A stretch of 64,000 nt of DNA from NCBI GenBank assembly GCA_003170475.1, contig PMZI01000023.1, positions 90,402 to 154,401 of the forward strand, given 5' to 3'. This DNA comes from Ignavibacteriota bacterium (GTDB lineage: Bacteria; Bacteroidota; Ignavibacteria; UBA10030). Positions 25,808 through 35,473 of this stretch are shown here, piece by piece. Position 1 is the stretch's first letter, and each line of letters starts with the position of its first letter. The position numbers and the translations under genes are program-made. The notes below the pieces were generated by a model. That model was not told the DNA's origin. It was given only the letters and a program-made list of their open reading frames with translations, and searched no databases.

Positions 25808-28495
25808 ATGGGTGCTCCATCGAAGCTCGTCCTTGCAGGGATTTTCTCCCTGATGACAGCTTCCGGCATTGCTCTCGGCCAAGACCAGCCGGCGGGTGCC
25901 ACACCGCCGTTCCCATTTCAGAACCCCAATCTTCCATTCGAACAACGCGTCAATGATCTCGTCTCACGCATGACGCTTGATGAAAAGGTCAGTCAGATGT
26001 TGTACGACGCTCCCGCCATCAATCGGCTGGGGATTCCGGAGTACAACTGGTGGGGTGAAGCACTTCATGGGGTTGCGAGGGCCGGAAAGGCAACGGTGTT
26101 TCCTGAGCCCATCGGACTTGCAGCGACGTGGGATGCCGATCTGATGCTCCGTGTGGCCACGGTCATCTCGGATGAAGCGCGCGCCAAGCACCACAATGCT
26201 CTTCGCAATGGCCGACGCGGAGTGTACGAAGGGTTGACGTTCTGGTCTCCGAATATCAACATCTTCCGTGACCCGCGGTGGGGACGCGGAATGGAAACCT
26301 TCGGTGAAGATCCGTATCTCGCGGGGCGAATGGGGGTTCAGTTCGTCAAGGGAATGCAGGGGGATGATCCAAAATATCTTAAGGCGGTTTCAACACCAAA
26401 ACATTTTGCAGTGCACAGCGGACCCGAGCCCGATCGCCATGTTTTTGACGCGGTCGTCGACGAGCGCGATCTGAGAGAAACTTATCTCGCTGCGTTTCGC
26501 GCGACCGTTCTCGAGGCAAACGCGCAATCTGTGATGTGTGCTTACAACCGTTTTCGCGGCGAACCGTGCTGCGGAAGCAGTGAGCTTCTACAGAAAATTC
26601 TGAGAGATGAATGGGGGTTCAGCGGTTATGTCGTGTCGGACTGCTGGGCGATTATGGATTTCTACACCACCCACAAAGTTGACAAGACTGCGCCGCAAGC
26701 TGCCGCCCGGGCGCTTCTCGCAGGCACGGATTTGAATTGCGGCGTGACCTACGATAGCCTGGGCGTTGCTGTCCGCCAGCATCTTGTGAGCGAATCGCTG
26801 GTCGATACGGCCGTCAAGCGCTTGTTTCGCACTCGCTTTAAACTTGGAATGTTCGATCCGCCGGGGATGGTTCCCCATGCCAACATTCCCATCGCCGTTA
26901 ATGATTCCAAAGAGCACCGCGATCTTGCGGTAGAGGCGACGCGCAAATCCATCGTCTTGTTGAAAAACGAGGGTGGCTTATTGCCACTGAAGAAGGACGT
27001 GCACACGATTGCCATTCTTGGCCCAAACGCTGATGATATCGATGTCCTTCTTGGTAACTACAATGGAACGCCCGCAAATCCAATCACGCCGCTTGAAGGC
27101 ATCAGGGAAAGGGCCCCGAAGGGTACCAGTCTGATGTATGTGAAGGGGTGCGACATCGCCGAAAATGTTCCCACTTTGAATGTGGTTCCTCCAGTCGTCC
27201 TTTCGCCCGACGGAATGGGGGTTGCGATGGGCGGTCTGAAAGCTGAGTACTTCAACAATCAACAATTCAAGGGAACGCCGTTTCGCACGCAAACCGACGA
27301 GAACGTTGATTTCAATTGGTGGCAAAATCCTCCCCTGCCTGGGATGAAAGCAGATGGTTTCAGCGTTCGATGGACCGGCTCGATTGTTCCAACTGTCAGC
27401 GGTCGATACGCGTTTGGTGTCAGGGCTTTTGGCGCGACCCGGTTGAAGATGGACGACTCGCTCATTGTTGATTATTCAAACCTTCATTCTGTTTTCACGG
27501 AATGGAAGTGGGTGGAGTTCAAGGCCGGGATTCCAAGGCGTCTGTCATTGGAGTTTTTGGATCAAAGGGCAGATGCGAGCGTCCAGTTGGTCTGGTCCAA
27601 ACCCGTGCCAACAATGAAGGAACAAGCCCTTGTGGCAGCGAAAGCCTCTGATGTTGTTGTCATGGTGATGGGGTTGTCCCCGCGACTCGAAGGCGAGGAG
27701 ATGCCTGTCAATGTCCCGGGCTTCAAAGGAGGAGATCGTATCGACATCGGACTTCCCAAACCTCAGGAAGATCTCATCGAGGCGATCTCGGCAACGGGAA
27801 AACCAATCGTCCTGGTGTTGCTTAACGGCAGCGCTGTCGCCGTCAATTGGGCGGCGGAACACGTCCCCGCCATCCTGACAGCGTGGTATCCGGGCCAAGC
27901 AGCCGGCACGGCGATTGCCGATGTTCTCTTCGGGAATTACAGTCCGGCCGGACGGCTCCCGGTGACATTCTATAAGTCGACCGTTGAGCTTCCCCCCTTC
28001 TCCAACTATAATATGGAGGGTCGAACGTACCGCTACTTTCGAGGAGAACCGCTCTTTCCGTTTGGACACGGATTATGCTACACGAATTTCCAGTATACCG
28101 ACATTAGACTTTCAACGAAGGTGCGCGCCGGTGACAATGCCCTGATCTCGGTAACCGTGAAGAACACGGGCAGCATGAATGGCGACGAGGTTGTGCAACT
28201 CTATGTCACCGATGTAAACGCTTCTGCTCCTGTACCAATTCGATCGCTGCAGGGATTTCAACGGGTTTTCCTCAAAGCCGGAGAAGAAACATCGGTGAGT
28301 TTCTCTTTGTCGCCGCGTCAACTGTCACTCATCGATGCTACCGCAAAGCGCGTCCTGGAACCGGGAGTCTTCGAGGTGAGCATCGGGGGAAAACAACCCG
28401 GGTTCAAAGGAATTGCCGATGCGACAACCACAGGAGTCTTGACCGGGCGTTTTGAGGTTGTGGGCTCAAACCTCTTTCTTGACGAAAAACACTGA
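25808..28495 (+). CDS. Exported glycoside hydrolase family 3 enzyme with PA14 domain
   Basis: 895 residues with a signal peptide (LVLAGIFSLMTASGIALGQ). Residues 40-350 are the GH3 barrel: RVNDLVSRMTLDEKVSQML, YNWWGEALHGVAR, NIFRDPRWGRGMETFGEDP, and the nucleophile Asp in GYVVSDCWAIMDF (near 276). The C-terminal GH3 domain is split by a PA14 domain (about 476-600, AEYFNNQQFKG to SVQLVWSKP), which often binds sugars. It resumes with ASDVVVMVMGLSPRLEGEE and ends in a fibronectin III-like domain (about 770-870). The EYNWWGEALHG type fits beta-xylosidase or beta-glucosidase. It opens the glycan group with GH116 and GH29 downstream. Confidence 0.93.
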   Translation: MGAPSKLVLAGIFSLMTASGIALGQDQPAGATPPFPFQNPNLPFEQRVNDLVSRMTLDEKVSQMLYDAPAINRLGIPEYNWWGEALHGVARAGKATVFPEPIGLAATWDADLMLRVATVISDEARAKHHNALRNGRRGVYEGLTFWSPNINIFRDPRWGRGMETFGEDPYLAGRMGVQFVKGMQGDDPKYLKAVSTPKHFAVHSGPEPDRHVFDAVVDERDLRETYLAAFRATVLEANAQSVMCAYNRFRGEPCCGSSELLQKILRDEWGFSGYVVSDCWAIMDFYTTHKVDKTAPQAAARALLAGTDLNCGVTYDSLGVAVRQHLVSESLVDTAVKRLFRTRFKLGMFDPPGMVPHANIPIAVNDSKEHRDLAVEATRKSIVLLKNEGGLLPLKKDVHTIAILGPNADDIDVLLGNYNGTPANPITPLEGIRERAPKGTSLMYVKGCDIAENVPTLNVVPPVVLSPDGMGVAMGGLKAEYFNNQQFKGTPFRTQTDENVDFNWWQNPPLPGMKADGFSVRWTGSIVPTVSGRYAFGVRAFGATRLKMDDSLIVDYSNLHSVFTEWKWVEFKAGIPRRLSLEFLDQRADASVQLVWSKPVPTMKEQALVAAKASDVVVMVMGLSPRLEGEEMPVNVPGFKGGDRIDIGLPKPQEDLIEAISATGKPIVLVLLNGSAVAVNWAAEHVPAILTAWYPGQAAGTAIADVLFGNYSPAGRLPVTFYKSTVELPPFSNYNMEGRTYRYFRGEPLFPFGHGLCYTNFQYTDIRLSTKVRAGDNALISVTVKNTGSMNGDEVVQLYVTDVNASAPVPIRSLQGFQRVFLKAGEETSVSFSLSPRQLSLIDATAKRVLEPGVFEVSIGGKQPGFKGIADATTTGVLTGRFEVVGSNLFLDEKH

Positions 28496-28522
28496 TCATT
28501 CCAATCAATCATAAGGAACACC

Positions 28523-28828
28523 ATGCCCAGAATCACTGCCGCGGTGTCTTTCATCATCGACCTTCCGTGGAAGGATATCCTCTCTGCTCTACTCACATTC
28601 CTGTACTCCATCGCGCACTACGTGGGTATGCTCGTCGTGTACCTTCTCGGCCGCGTCTTGCCGACAGCAAGGGTGCCAACCGACCTGATTGATCCGCTTG
28701 GCTACCTCGCCATTCTCACTGTGTTCTTGATTCTCGTCCAGGTGGCGAAGAAGGTTGCGTGGATCATCGTACTGGCGGCGTGGATTTTGATTCTCGTGAG
28801 GATTATTCTCGGACTTCTTGGATATTAG
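28523..28828 (+). CDS. Small membrane protein, unknown
   Basis: 101 residues, with a ribosome site AAGGA ahead of the ATG. Two to three hydrophobic helices: ILSALLTFLYSIAHYVGMLVVYLLG, LGYLAILTVFLILVQVA and VAWIIVLAAWILILVRIILGLLG, separated by a short polar loop. I recognise no family. It lies between two exported glycoside hydrolases, 27 bp after the GH3 stop, so it may be co-transcribed, but nothing in it ties it to sugar metabolism. Confidence 0.7.
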   Translation: MPRITAAVSFIIDLPWKDILSALLTFLYSIAHYVGMLVVYLLGRVLPTARVPTDLIDPLGYLAILTVFLILVQVAKKVAWIIVLAAWILILVRIILGLLGY

Positions 28829-28894
28829 TGACAAGTACGGGTGAAGAAGATAACCTGATCCTTCCTGATCCGCTCTATCATAGTGAGGTGTTTC

Positions 28895-31444
28895 ATGGTC
28901 CCAACCGCTCATCTTCTCAAAGGAACCCTGTTCTCTGTTGTTCTGGTGTTCATGGTGGTGTCGATCGTTGGAGCTTCTGGCCACAATTGGCCCATTGTCA
29001 AACATTATGATCAACAACACCTTGATCGCATCGCTCTTCCCGTGGGCGGTATCGGGACGGGGACGATCTCACTCGGCGGAAGGGGCGACTGGCGTGACTG
29101 GGAAATCATGAACCGCCCGGCGAAGGGGTTCAACCCCGGCTCACCGTTCTTCGCAATCCGGGTCAAATCCCCAAAGGCGAACGCGATCATGCGAGCTCTG
29201 CAGGGTCCCGTCGATGAACATCTGTACGAAGGAGCTTCCGGAGTCAAAAACGCGACAAACCCCGGCCTGCCGTGCTTTCGAAATTGCAGCTTCGATGCCA
29301 GCTATCCATTTGGCATTGTGAATCTTTCTGATCCGGGCGTGCCGGTCACGGTGAGAATCAAAGCGTTCAATCCTATGATTCCCACAGATCCCGATGCGAG
29401 CGGAATTCCCATCGCCGTGATCACCTATGAAGTGACAAATACCACCGCGGCCGAAGTCTCCGTTTCTGTTTGTGGAACGATGGAGAACTTCATCGGTAAC
29501 GACGGTTCCAAAGATGTCTCTTTGAAGAATCGCAATACGTTTCGCCAGGGGACAGATTTCCAGGGGATCTTCATGTCGTCTGATAGCGTCAGGAAGGACG
29601 ATGAACGCTGGGGAACGATGGCATTAACCACCGACGCAATGGAAGGCGTATCGTACCGAACCTCATGGAAGAAGGCTGACTGGGGAACCTCCTTGTTGGA
29701 CTTCTGGGACGATCTCAGCGACGACGGTCGGCTCGAGAATCGATCTTCCAACACAAGCACACCGAGGGCATCCCTTGCCGTTGAGTGCAAGATACCGGCG
29801 AGAGGAACGACAGAATTCACGTTTTTTATCACCTGGCACTTTCCGAATCGGTTTGCCTGGTCACCCAAGCGTATCGGTAACTACTATACAACTCTCTATG
29901 ACGACGCGTGGAATGTTATGGAGAAAACATTCCCCCGGTTGGATCAATTGCAGAGTGAGACAGTAGATTTCGTCTCCGCCTTTTGTGCCAGCAATCTCCC
30001 ACCGTCCGTGAAAGAATCTGCTTTATTCAACCTCAGCACACTGAGAACCCAAACATGCTTCCGCACCGACGACGGTCGCTTCTTCGCGTGGGAAGGGTGC
30101 GGTGATAACAACGGCTGCTGCTCCGGAACATGCACGCATGTATGGAACTATGAGCAGGCTGTCGCGTTCCTTTTCGGATCGATCGCAAAGTCCATGCGCG
30201 ATGTCGAATTCGGAAAAGAGACAGATGACGACGGGGCAATGAGTTTTCGCGCAAAGCTTCCGTTGGACGAAGGGCTATGGGGCAAGGCTGCCGCTGACGG
30301 TCAAATGGGATGCATCATGAAAATGTACCGAGACTGGCAGCTTTCGGGAGACACCCTGATGCTCGCGAGGCTTTGGCCCAACGTGAAGAAGGCTCTCGAG
30401 TTCTGCTGGATCCCCGGGGGGTGGGATGCCAACAAAGACGGTGTCATGGAGGGGTGTCAGCACAACACCATGGATGTTGAGTACTACGGCCCCAATCCTC
30501 AGATGGGACTCTGGTATCTCGGCGCATTGAAAGCTGCCGGCAAGATGGCTGCGTTCATGCAAGACACTGTTTTTGCGAACACCTGTCAATCTCTCTTCGC
30601 ACATGGTAGTCGATGGATCGACAGCGCCCTCTTTAACGGCGAATATTACGTTCACAAGATCATACCACCGATGGACAAAGTAAATATCGCTCCGAGTCTT
30701 CTCGTCGGCATGGGGTCGAGTGACTTCGCCAATCCCGACTATCAACTTGGAAACGGTTGCCTCGTCGACCAACTCATCGGACAAATGATGGCTCATGTTT
30801 GCGATCTCGGATATCTTACAGATCCGGATCACATTCGCACTACACTCAAGAGTATTATGAAGTACAACTACAAAAGCTCTCTCATCGATCACTTCAATTG
30901 TCTGCGTACGTTTGCCCTTGGAGAAGAGGCAGCTCTACTCATGGCAAGCTATCCCAACGAACGGCCGGACAATCCCTTTCCATATTTCACCGAAGTGATG
31001 ACGGGGTTTGAGTACACGGCGGCAATTGGGATGCTCTATGAGAATCAGACCGAGAACGGCTTGAAATGCATTACGAGCGTCCGGAACCGTTACGACGGCC
31101 TCAAGAGAAACCCCTACGACGAGGCAGAGTGCGGACATCATTACGGTCGGGCGATGATCAGTTGGGCAGAGATTCTCGCGTTGACGGGGTTTCACTATTC
31201 TGCGATGGACCAGGAAATGACATTTTCCCCAAAGAACGGAAACTACTTCTGGTCAACGGGGTATGCGTACGGAACGATTGCGCAGAAGGGTCGCGGCACC
31301 AAGCGGTTGATCACCATCACGGTAATGAAGGGAGATGTTCGGTACAAGACATTTACACTGCGCGGGTTCGGGAAGGCGATCTTTGATACACCTCAGCTGG
31401 TCGAAGCCGGCCAAAAGCTGTCTTTCGAGGTTTCATCGCGTTAG
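28895..31444 (+). CDS. Exported GH116 family beta-glycosidase (glucosylceramidase-like)
   Basis: 849 residues from the ATG at 28895, after a GAGGTG site. A signal peptide (TLFSVVLVFMVVSIVGASG) is followed by the GBA2-type N-terminal domain (IALPVGGIGTGTISLGG, WRDWEIMNRPAKG). The alpha-toroid catalytic domain follows: FRTDDGRFFAWEGCGDNNGC with a candidate nucleophile Glu near 397, CSGTCTHVWNYEQAVAFLF, and QHNTMDVEYYGPNPQ with a candidate acid Asp near 527. It ends with AECGHHYGRAMISWA. GH116 enzymes cleave beta-glucosides, beta-xylosides or glucosylceramide. The assignment of catalytic residues is by motif only. Its neighbours are GH3 and GH29. Confidence 0.9.
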   Translation: MVPTAHLLKGTLFSVVLVFMVVSIVGASGHNWPIVKHYDQQHLDRIALPVGGIGTGTISLGGRGDWRDWEIMNRPAKGFNPGSPFFAIRVKSPKANAIMRALQGPVDEHLYEGASGVKNATNPGLPCFRNCSFDASYPFGIVNLSDPGVPVTVRIKAFNPMIPTDPDASGIPIAVITYEVTNTTAAEVSVSVCGTMENFIGNDGSKDVSLKNRNTFRQGTDFQGIFMSSDSVRKDDERWGTMALTTDAMEGVSYRTSWKKADWGTSLLDFWDDLSDDGRLENRSSNTSTPRASLAVECKIPARGTTEFTFFITWHFPNRFAWSPKRIGNYYTTLYDDAWNVMEKTFPRLDQLQSETVDFVSAFCASNLPPSVKESALFNLSTLRTQTCFRTDDGRFFAWEGCGDNNGCCSGTCTHVWNYEQAVAFLFGSIAKSMRDVEFGKETDDDGAMSFRAKLPLDEGLWGKAAADGQMGCIMKMYRDWQLSGDTLMLARLWPNVKKALEFCWIPGGWDANKDGVMEGCQHNTMDVEYYGPNPQMGLWYLGALKAAGKMAAFMQDTVFANTCQSLFAHGSRWIDSALFNGEYYVHKIIPPMDKVNIAPSLLVGMGSSDFANPDYQLGNGCLVDQLIGQMMAHVCDLGYLTDPDHIRTTLKSIMKYNYKSSLIDHFNCLRTFALGEEAALLMASYPNERPDNPFPYFTEVMTGFEYTAAIGMLYENQTENGLKCITSVRNRYDGLKRNPYDEAECGHHYGRAMISWAEILALTGFHYSAMDQEMTFSPKNGNYFWSTGYAYGTIAQKGRGTKRLITITVMKGDVRYKTFTLRGFGKAIFDTPQLVEAGQKLSFEVSSR

Positions 31445-31473
31445 CCTGTGACAAACCCCGAAGAGGATTTCAC

Positions 31474-33717
31474 ATGACAATAGGCCCGACCTTCATGCGT
31501 CGATCGTTGGTTCTCGTTCTCTTCCTCGTGATGTTTTTAAGCGCAGAAGCCCGCCAACAGGCGAACTACGCAATCATCAAGCGCGGCGACTCGATCGAAG
31601 AGGTCGTGCGCAAAGCGGCCACCGTTGTCCCCTCCCCGCGCCAGCTTGCCTGGCAGGAGTTGGAATTTGTCGCATTTGTTCATTTCGGCATGAACACGTT
31701 CATGGATCGAGAGTGGGGACAGGGGAATGAAGATCCGGCTATGTTCAATCCCACAGATTTTGATGCGCGGCAATGGGTGAAGGTTCTCAAAGACGCAGGC
31801 ATGAAGCTTCTCGTCCTGACCACCAAACACCACGATGGGTTTTGCCTCTGGCCAAGCGAGTTCACAGATCACGGCCTCAAGGCCAGCCCCTGGAAACACG
31901 GTGCGGGAGATGTTGTCGGTGAAGTTGCGCAAGCGTGCAGGGAAGCCGGTCTCAAGTTTGGCGTCTATTTGTCACCGTGGGATCGGCACGAGAAATCATA
32001 CGGCGACTCTCCGGTCTACAATGAACATTTTCGTAATCAACTTCGCGAGCTGCTAACCAAGTATGGCGATGTGGCGGAGGTTTGGTTCGATGGTGCTTGC
32101 GGCGAAGGACCCAATGGAAAGAGACAGGAATACGATTGGCAGTCATACTATAAACTCATCCGCGAGCTCCAACCGCAGGCGGTAATCGCCATCATGGGGC
32201 CTGACGTTCGATGGGTCGGCACCGAGGCTGGCTATGGAAGAGAAACGGAGTGGAGCGTTGTCCCGGGTGTGGCCCGGAATCTCGACACCATCGCGGCTTC
32301 TTCTCAACAGAATCCTGTCGATCGATCTTTCGTTCCGATCGATTTCATGAGCAAGGACCTTGGCAGCCGCGATAAAGTCAAGAGCGCAACATCTCTTGTG
32401 TGGTACCCCGCAGAAACCGATGTTTCGATTCGCCCGGGTTGGTTCTACCATGAAAGTCGGGATGAACTCGTAAAAACACCCGAGAAACTTGTCGACATCT
32501 ACTACAATTCTGTTGGACGCAACTCGGTTCTTCTCTTAAATATCCCCCCTGATAAGCGCGGGCGCATCAACGACAGTGATATCAAAGCACTCAAGGGACT
32601 GCGCAAGACCCTCGACCTGACATTCGGCACAAATCTCATGATTGCGGCGAGAGTCACAGCGTCAAATGAACGGCGTGGACACAGCGGCGCTTCGATCGTG
32701 GATCGAGATAGCAGAAGCTATTGGACGACAGAGGAGAGCATCGAGTCGGCAACCCTTGAAGTTCGCCTTGCACGAACCCTGACGTTCAATCGGGCGATGC
32801 TGCAGGAAGAGATTTCTATAGGCCAGAGGGTTGAGTCCTTTCGACTTGAAGCCTGGACAGGAAAAACCTGGAGAGGAATCGCCACCGGGACCACCATCGG
32901 ATACAAGCGCCTTCTGCGCTTTCCCAATGTGACTGCGTCGAAAGTGAGAATCGTCATCGAGCGATCAAGGACGAGTCCGACACTTTCATCGTTTGCTCTC
33001 TTCAAAGCCCCACCCACCGTGATGATTGAACCGCGCGGGGGCTCCTTCGAAACGAAAACCAAGGTCCGGCTTTCGACAGATACAAAAGGAGCGACTGTTC
33101 GGTACACCCTCGATGGATCCGATCCTACCCTGAAATCCCCGAAATACTCAAGGCCGATTGAGTTGACTCACTCGTCGCTGCTCAAAGCAACGGCCGTTAT
33201 CGGCGGCGACCTCTGTGCGGAAATCGAAGTTACTCGTTTTATTCGATGCCTCAGCGTCAAGTCCGTCGGTTTTGAAAAAACCTTCAGCCCCCAGTATGCG
33301 GGCCGCGGAAATGCAACAATCGTCGATGGTGTGCGTGCATCGCTCGATCTCAATGACAAGGGGTGGCTGGGATTTTTGGGAGACGATCTGATCGCGACGG
33401 TCGACCTGGGTAAGGCAAGAACAATCAACAAGATTACTGCCGGGTTCTTGCAGCAACAGGGATCCCGGATCTTCCTCCCGAGCACTGTCACATTTTATGT
33501 TTCAGACGACAGTGCTAACTGGAGGCTTGCCGGAGAGTTGAAAAGTCCGCTTCAGCAATCAGAGCGCGTTTTCGCGAGGGACTTCACGTGTTCCACAGGG
33601 AAGATGAAGATCAGATATGTGCGGGTTGCGGCAAAAAGCATTGGAGTGTGCCCTTCGTGGCATTCGGGCTCCGGGGAAAAAGCGTGGTTGTTTTCAGACG
33701 AGATTACCGTGGAGTAA
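31474..33717 (+). CDS. Exported GH29 alpha-L-fucosidase with discoidin-type and chitobiase-like domains
   Basis: 747 residues with a signal peptide (SLVLVLFLVMFLSAEARQ). The GH29 barrel (about 50-385) shows FVAFVHFGMNTFMDREWG, LVLTTKHHDGFCLWPS, FGVYLSPWDRHEKSYG, and the nucleophile Asp in EVWFDGACG (near 206). After the barrel come an F5/8-type region (about 395-515), a chitobiase/hexosaminidase C-terminal-like segment (about 515-590, TKGATVRYTLDGSDP) and a second discoidin-like domain (about 600-745, GARTINKITAGF pattern). It removes terminal fucose from glycans in the periplasm or outside. It is 29 bp after the GH116 gene, so the group is likely one operon. Confidence 0.92.
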   Translation: MTIGPTFMRRSLVLVLFLVMFLSAEARQQANYAIIKRGDSIEEVVRKAATVVPSPRQLAWQELEFVAFVHFGMNTFMDREWGQGNEDPAMFNPTDFDARQWVKVLKDAGMKLLVLTTKHHDGFCLWPSEFTDHGLKASPWKHGAGDVVGEVAQACREAGLKFGVYLSPWDRHEKSYGDSPVYNEHFRNQLRELLTKYGDVAEVWFDGACGEGPNGKRQEYDWQSYYKLIRELQPQAVIAIMGPDVRWVGTEAGYGRETEWSVVPGVARNLDTIAASSQQNPVDRSFVPIDFMSKDLGSRDKVKSATSLVWYPAETDVSIRPGWFYHESRDELVKTPEKLVDIYYNSVGRNSVLLLNIPPDKRGRINDSDIKALKGLRKTLDLTFGTNLMIAARVTASNERRGHSGASIVDRDSRSYWTTEESIESATLEVRLARTLTFNRAMLQEEISIGQRVESFRLEAWTGKTWRGIATGTTIGYKRLLRFPNVTASKVRIVIERSRTSPTLSSFALFKAPPTVMIEPRGGSFETKTKVRLSTDTKGATVRYTLDGSDPTLKSPKYSRPIELTHSSLLKATAVIGGDLCAEIEVTRFIRCLSVKSVGFEKTFSPQYAGRGNATIVDGVRASLDLNDKGWLGFLGDDLIATVDLGKARTINKITAGFLQQQGSRIFLPSTVTFYVSDDSANWRLAGELKSPLQQSERVFARDFTCSTGKMKIRYVRVAAKSIGVCPSWHSGSGEKAWLFSDEITVE

Positions 33718-33745
33718 GGGGGCTCGGGCTGGGTTTTGTTAGAAG

Positions 33746-33773
33746 CGAGCCATCCAATTCATAGGATGGCTCG
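33746..33773. terminator. Hairpin between convergent genes, possible bidirectional terminator
   Basis: A 10-bp perfect stem (CGAGCCATCC with GGATGGCTCG) with an eight-base loop, between the GH29 stop and the racemase stop. No long T tract follows on either strand, so termination would be weak or factor-aided. Confidence 0.5.
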
Positions 33774-33818
33774 GTGAAATTCTCCTTATGGTGCGTTCCA
33801 AATCCAAAAATGCTCCGC

Positions 33819-34511
33819 TTAATCATTCAACGCGAAATCAACCGCCGCCATTGAATGAATCACCGTCGTGTTAAACAGGGGAAAGTCCACGTCCTCTTCT
33901 TTGATTAAGAGCGGTATTTCTGTGCAGCCGAGCACAACTCCTTCCGCCCCTTGCGAGCGAAGCTTCTGCATGATCTCGACGAAGCGTTTCCTTGATTCCG
34001 GAAGAAAGACACCTCTCAGCAACTCCGTGTCGATCGTTCGCTGAATGAAAATCCTCTCGTCCTTATCGGGTACAAGTGCGGTGATCCCTGCTTCGGCGAG
34101 CTTCTTCGTGTAGAAATCCAACTCCATGGTAGGGCGCGTTCCCAGCAGCCCAACCTTCTTAATGTTCTTTTTGCTGATTTCTGCGCCCGTTGTTTTCGCA
34201 ATGTGAATAAGCGGAACCGAAATCTCTTTTTCCACTCGATCGGCATGCATGTGCATCGTGTTTGCGCACAGAAGAATGCAGTCGACGCCGGCAGTCTCAA
34301 GCTTTCTAGCGGCATTCAGCATAATTGAGAAAATGCCTTCTGTCTCATGCTTTTCGTTGAATCGCTGGATGTCTCCAAAATTGACAGAATAGAGAGCGCA
34401 CCGGGCGAACTCCAAGCCTCCGAGCCGCCGGTTCGTCTCTTCGTTGATAATGCGGTAGTATTCCACGGTCGAGATCCAACCGGTTCCACCCACCAAGCCA
34501 ATGGTCTTCAT
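33819..34511 (-). CDS. Aspartate/glutamate racemase family enzyme
   Basis: 230 residues. The fold begins MKTIGLVGGTGWIST. The two catalytic Cys are visible in ILLCANTMHMHAD (near 82) and VVLGCTEIPLL (near 193), which act as paired acid/base in cofactor-free racemisation of aspartate or glutamate. It is more like the YgeA/aspartate racemase branch than MurI. A GAGGAG site precedes the ATG. Two small genes on the same strand lie upstream of it. Confidence 0.9.
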   Translation of the reverse strand: MKTIGLVGGTGWISTVEYYRIINEETNRRLGGLEFARCALYSVNFGDIQRFNEKHETEGIFSIMLNAARKLETAGVDCILLCANTMHMHADRVEKEISVPLIHIAKTTGAEISKKNIKKVGLLGTRPTMELDFYTKKLAEAGITALVPDKDERIFIQRTIDTELLRGVFLPESRKRFVEIMQKLRSQGAEGVVLGCTEIPLLIKEEDVDFPLFNTTVIHSMAAVDFALND

Positions 34512-34607
34512 CAGTACAAGCTCCTCTTTTCCGAGAAGCTAGGCAACTTTTGGTCTTATTCCAAAACTCCTGGTTGCCGCCATTGGGAGCGCCCGTGAGA
34601 ACGATTG

Positions 34608-34862
34608 CTACTCGTGCATTGCTTCAATGTCTTGCGGAGAAAACCTCACAAGCTTGACAGCTTTTGCGTTATGGCGTTGGACGGCCGGAACAACCATGAG
34701 TGCCTGCTTCGCGTTCTCCGCTTCCAGAACGAGCCATCCTGTATGGTCACCATCCATGCAGCCCCAGTCGAAGTGAGTGATGTAGCCGACGGAATGGATT
34801 TCCTTAAGCGCTTTGGCGCAATCACCTTCCGTGTGGGGAGAGATAACGAGGAACCGATCCAT
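34608..34862 (-). CDS. Small conserved-looking protein, unknown
   Basis: 84 residues, with an AAGGAG ribosome site just ahead of the ATG. The sequence MDRFLVISPHT, GYITHFDWGCMDGDHTGW, LVLEAENAKQALMVV has a beta-alpha-beta rhythm typical of small ferredoxin-like or dimeric alpha/beta barrel proteins. The GCMDGDHTGW block is distinctive. I do not know its function. It stands between the racemase and the 99-residue protein on the same strand. Confidence 0.65.
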   Translation of the reverse strand: MDRFLVISPHTEGDCAKALKEIHSVGYITHFDWGCMDGDHTGWLVLEAENAKQALMVVPAVQRHNAKAVKLVRFSPQDIEAMHE

Positions 34863-34914
34863 TTACTTTCTCCTTAGTGTCCGTGAAATCGATGATTGGT
34901 TCGATGAACGCGTG

Positions 34915-35214
34915 TCAACCGACGATAGAGAAAATCTCTCGATGGCCGGACTCGACAAGCGGTGTGAATTTTTGGGCCCACTCGCCAAATTCCTTCGCGC
35001 CCGTCACATCTGTAAATGATTTCTCGAAGGCAGAGAGGCTGTCGTACGTTATCTCCATGACGAACGTATAGTACTGACCTGTGACGTCGGTCAGAAAACG
35101 AATCGAACTTCCGTCGCCCATTTTCTTATGAAGAGCTTCATTTTCCTTCACCAGAGCTTTGGCTTCTTTAGCTTTTCCATACTTGAGCTGAAAGACATTG
35201 CGAACGAGGATCAT
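34915..35214 (-). CDS. NIPSNAP-like dimeric alpha/beta barrel protein
   Basis: 99 residues with an excellent AAAAAGGAGC ribosome site. MILVRNVFQLKYGKAKEAKA, then YYTFVMEITYDSLSAFEKSF and HREIFSIVG resemble NIPSNAP/Dabb-type small barrels. These usually bind hydrophobic ligands or act as stress proteins. No catalytic residue can be named. It heads a three-gene minus-strand group with the 84-residue protein and the racemase, but the gaps (52 and 96 bp) do not prove one operon. Confidence 0.65.
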   Translation of the reverse strand: MILVRNVFQLKYGKAKEAKALVKENEALHKKMGDGSSIRFLTDVTGQYYTFVMEITYDSLSAFEKSFTDVTGAKEFGEWAQKFTPLVESGHREIFSIVG

Positions 35215-35462
35215 GTGAGCTCCTTTTTAATGGTGTGGGAACTGAATGTGAGGTTACTCTCGTTGATGAGCACAACACTGAAGGTGGAGGGTCCGCGGCA
35301 AAGCGCGTCCCATCGCACATTATGATAACGCCGCGCCGGATTCCGGCGTTCCCAGCTTCGGTGCGAAAGGATTTCTGGAAAAAGTGCCTATTTATCGCAA
35401 CATTCATGTCCACCTTGAGTATAAACAGAGGCGTTCTGTTGTTTATCCGCCACACTTTTGTC

Positions 35463-35468
35463 AGGAGG
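35463..35468 (+). promoter_or_regulatory. Ribosome binding site selecting a GTG start
   Basis: AGGAGG lies five bases before the GTG at 35474. This overrides the in-frame ATG at 35384, which would add 30 residues in front of a normal signal peptide. Confidence 0.6.
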
Positions 35469-35473
35469 TTTGC

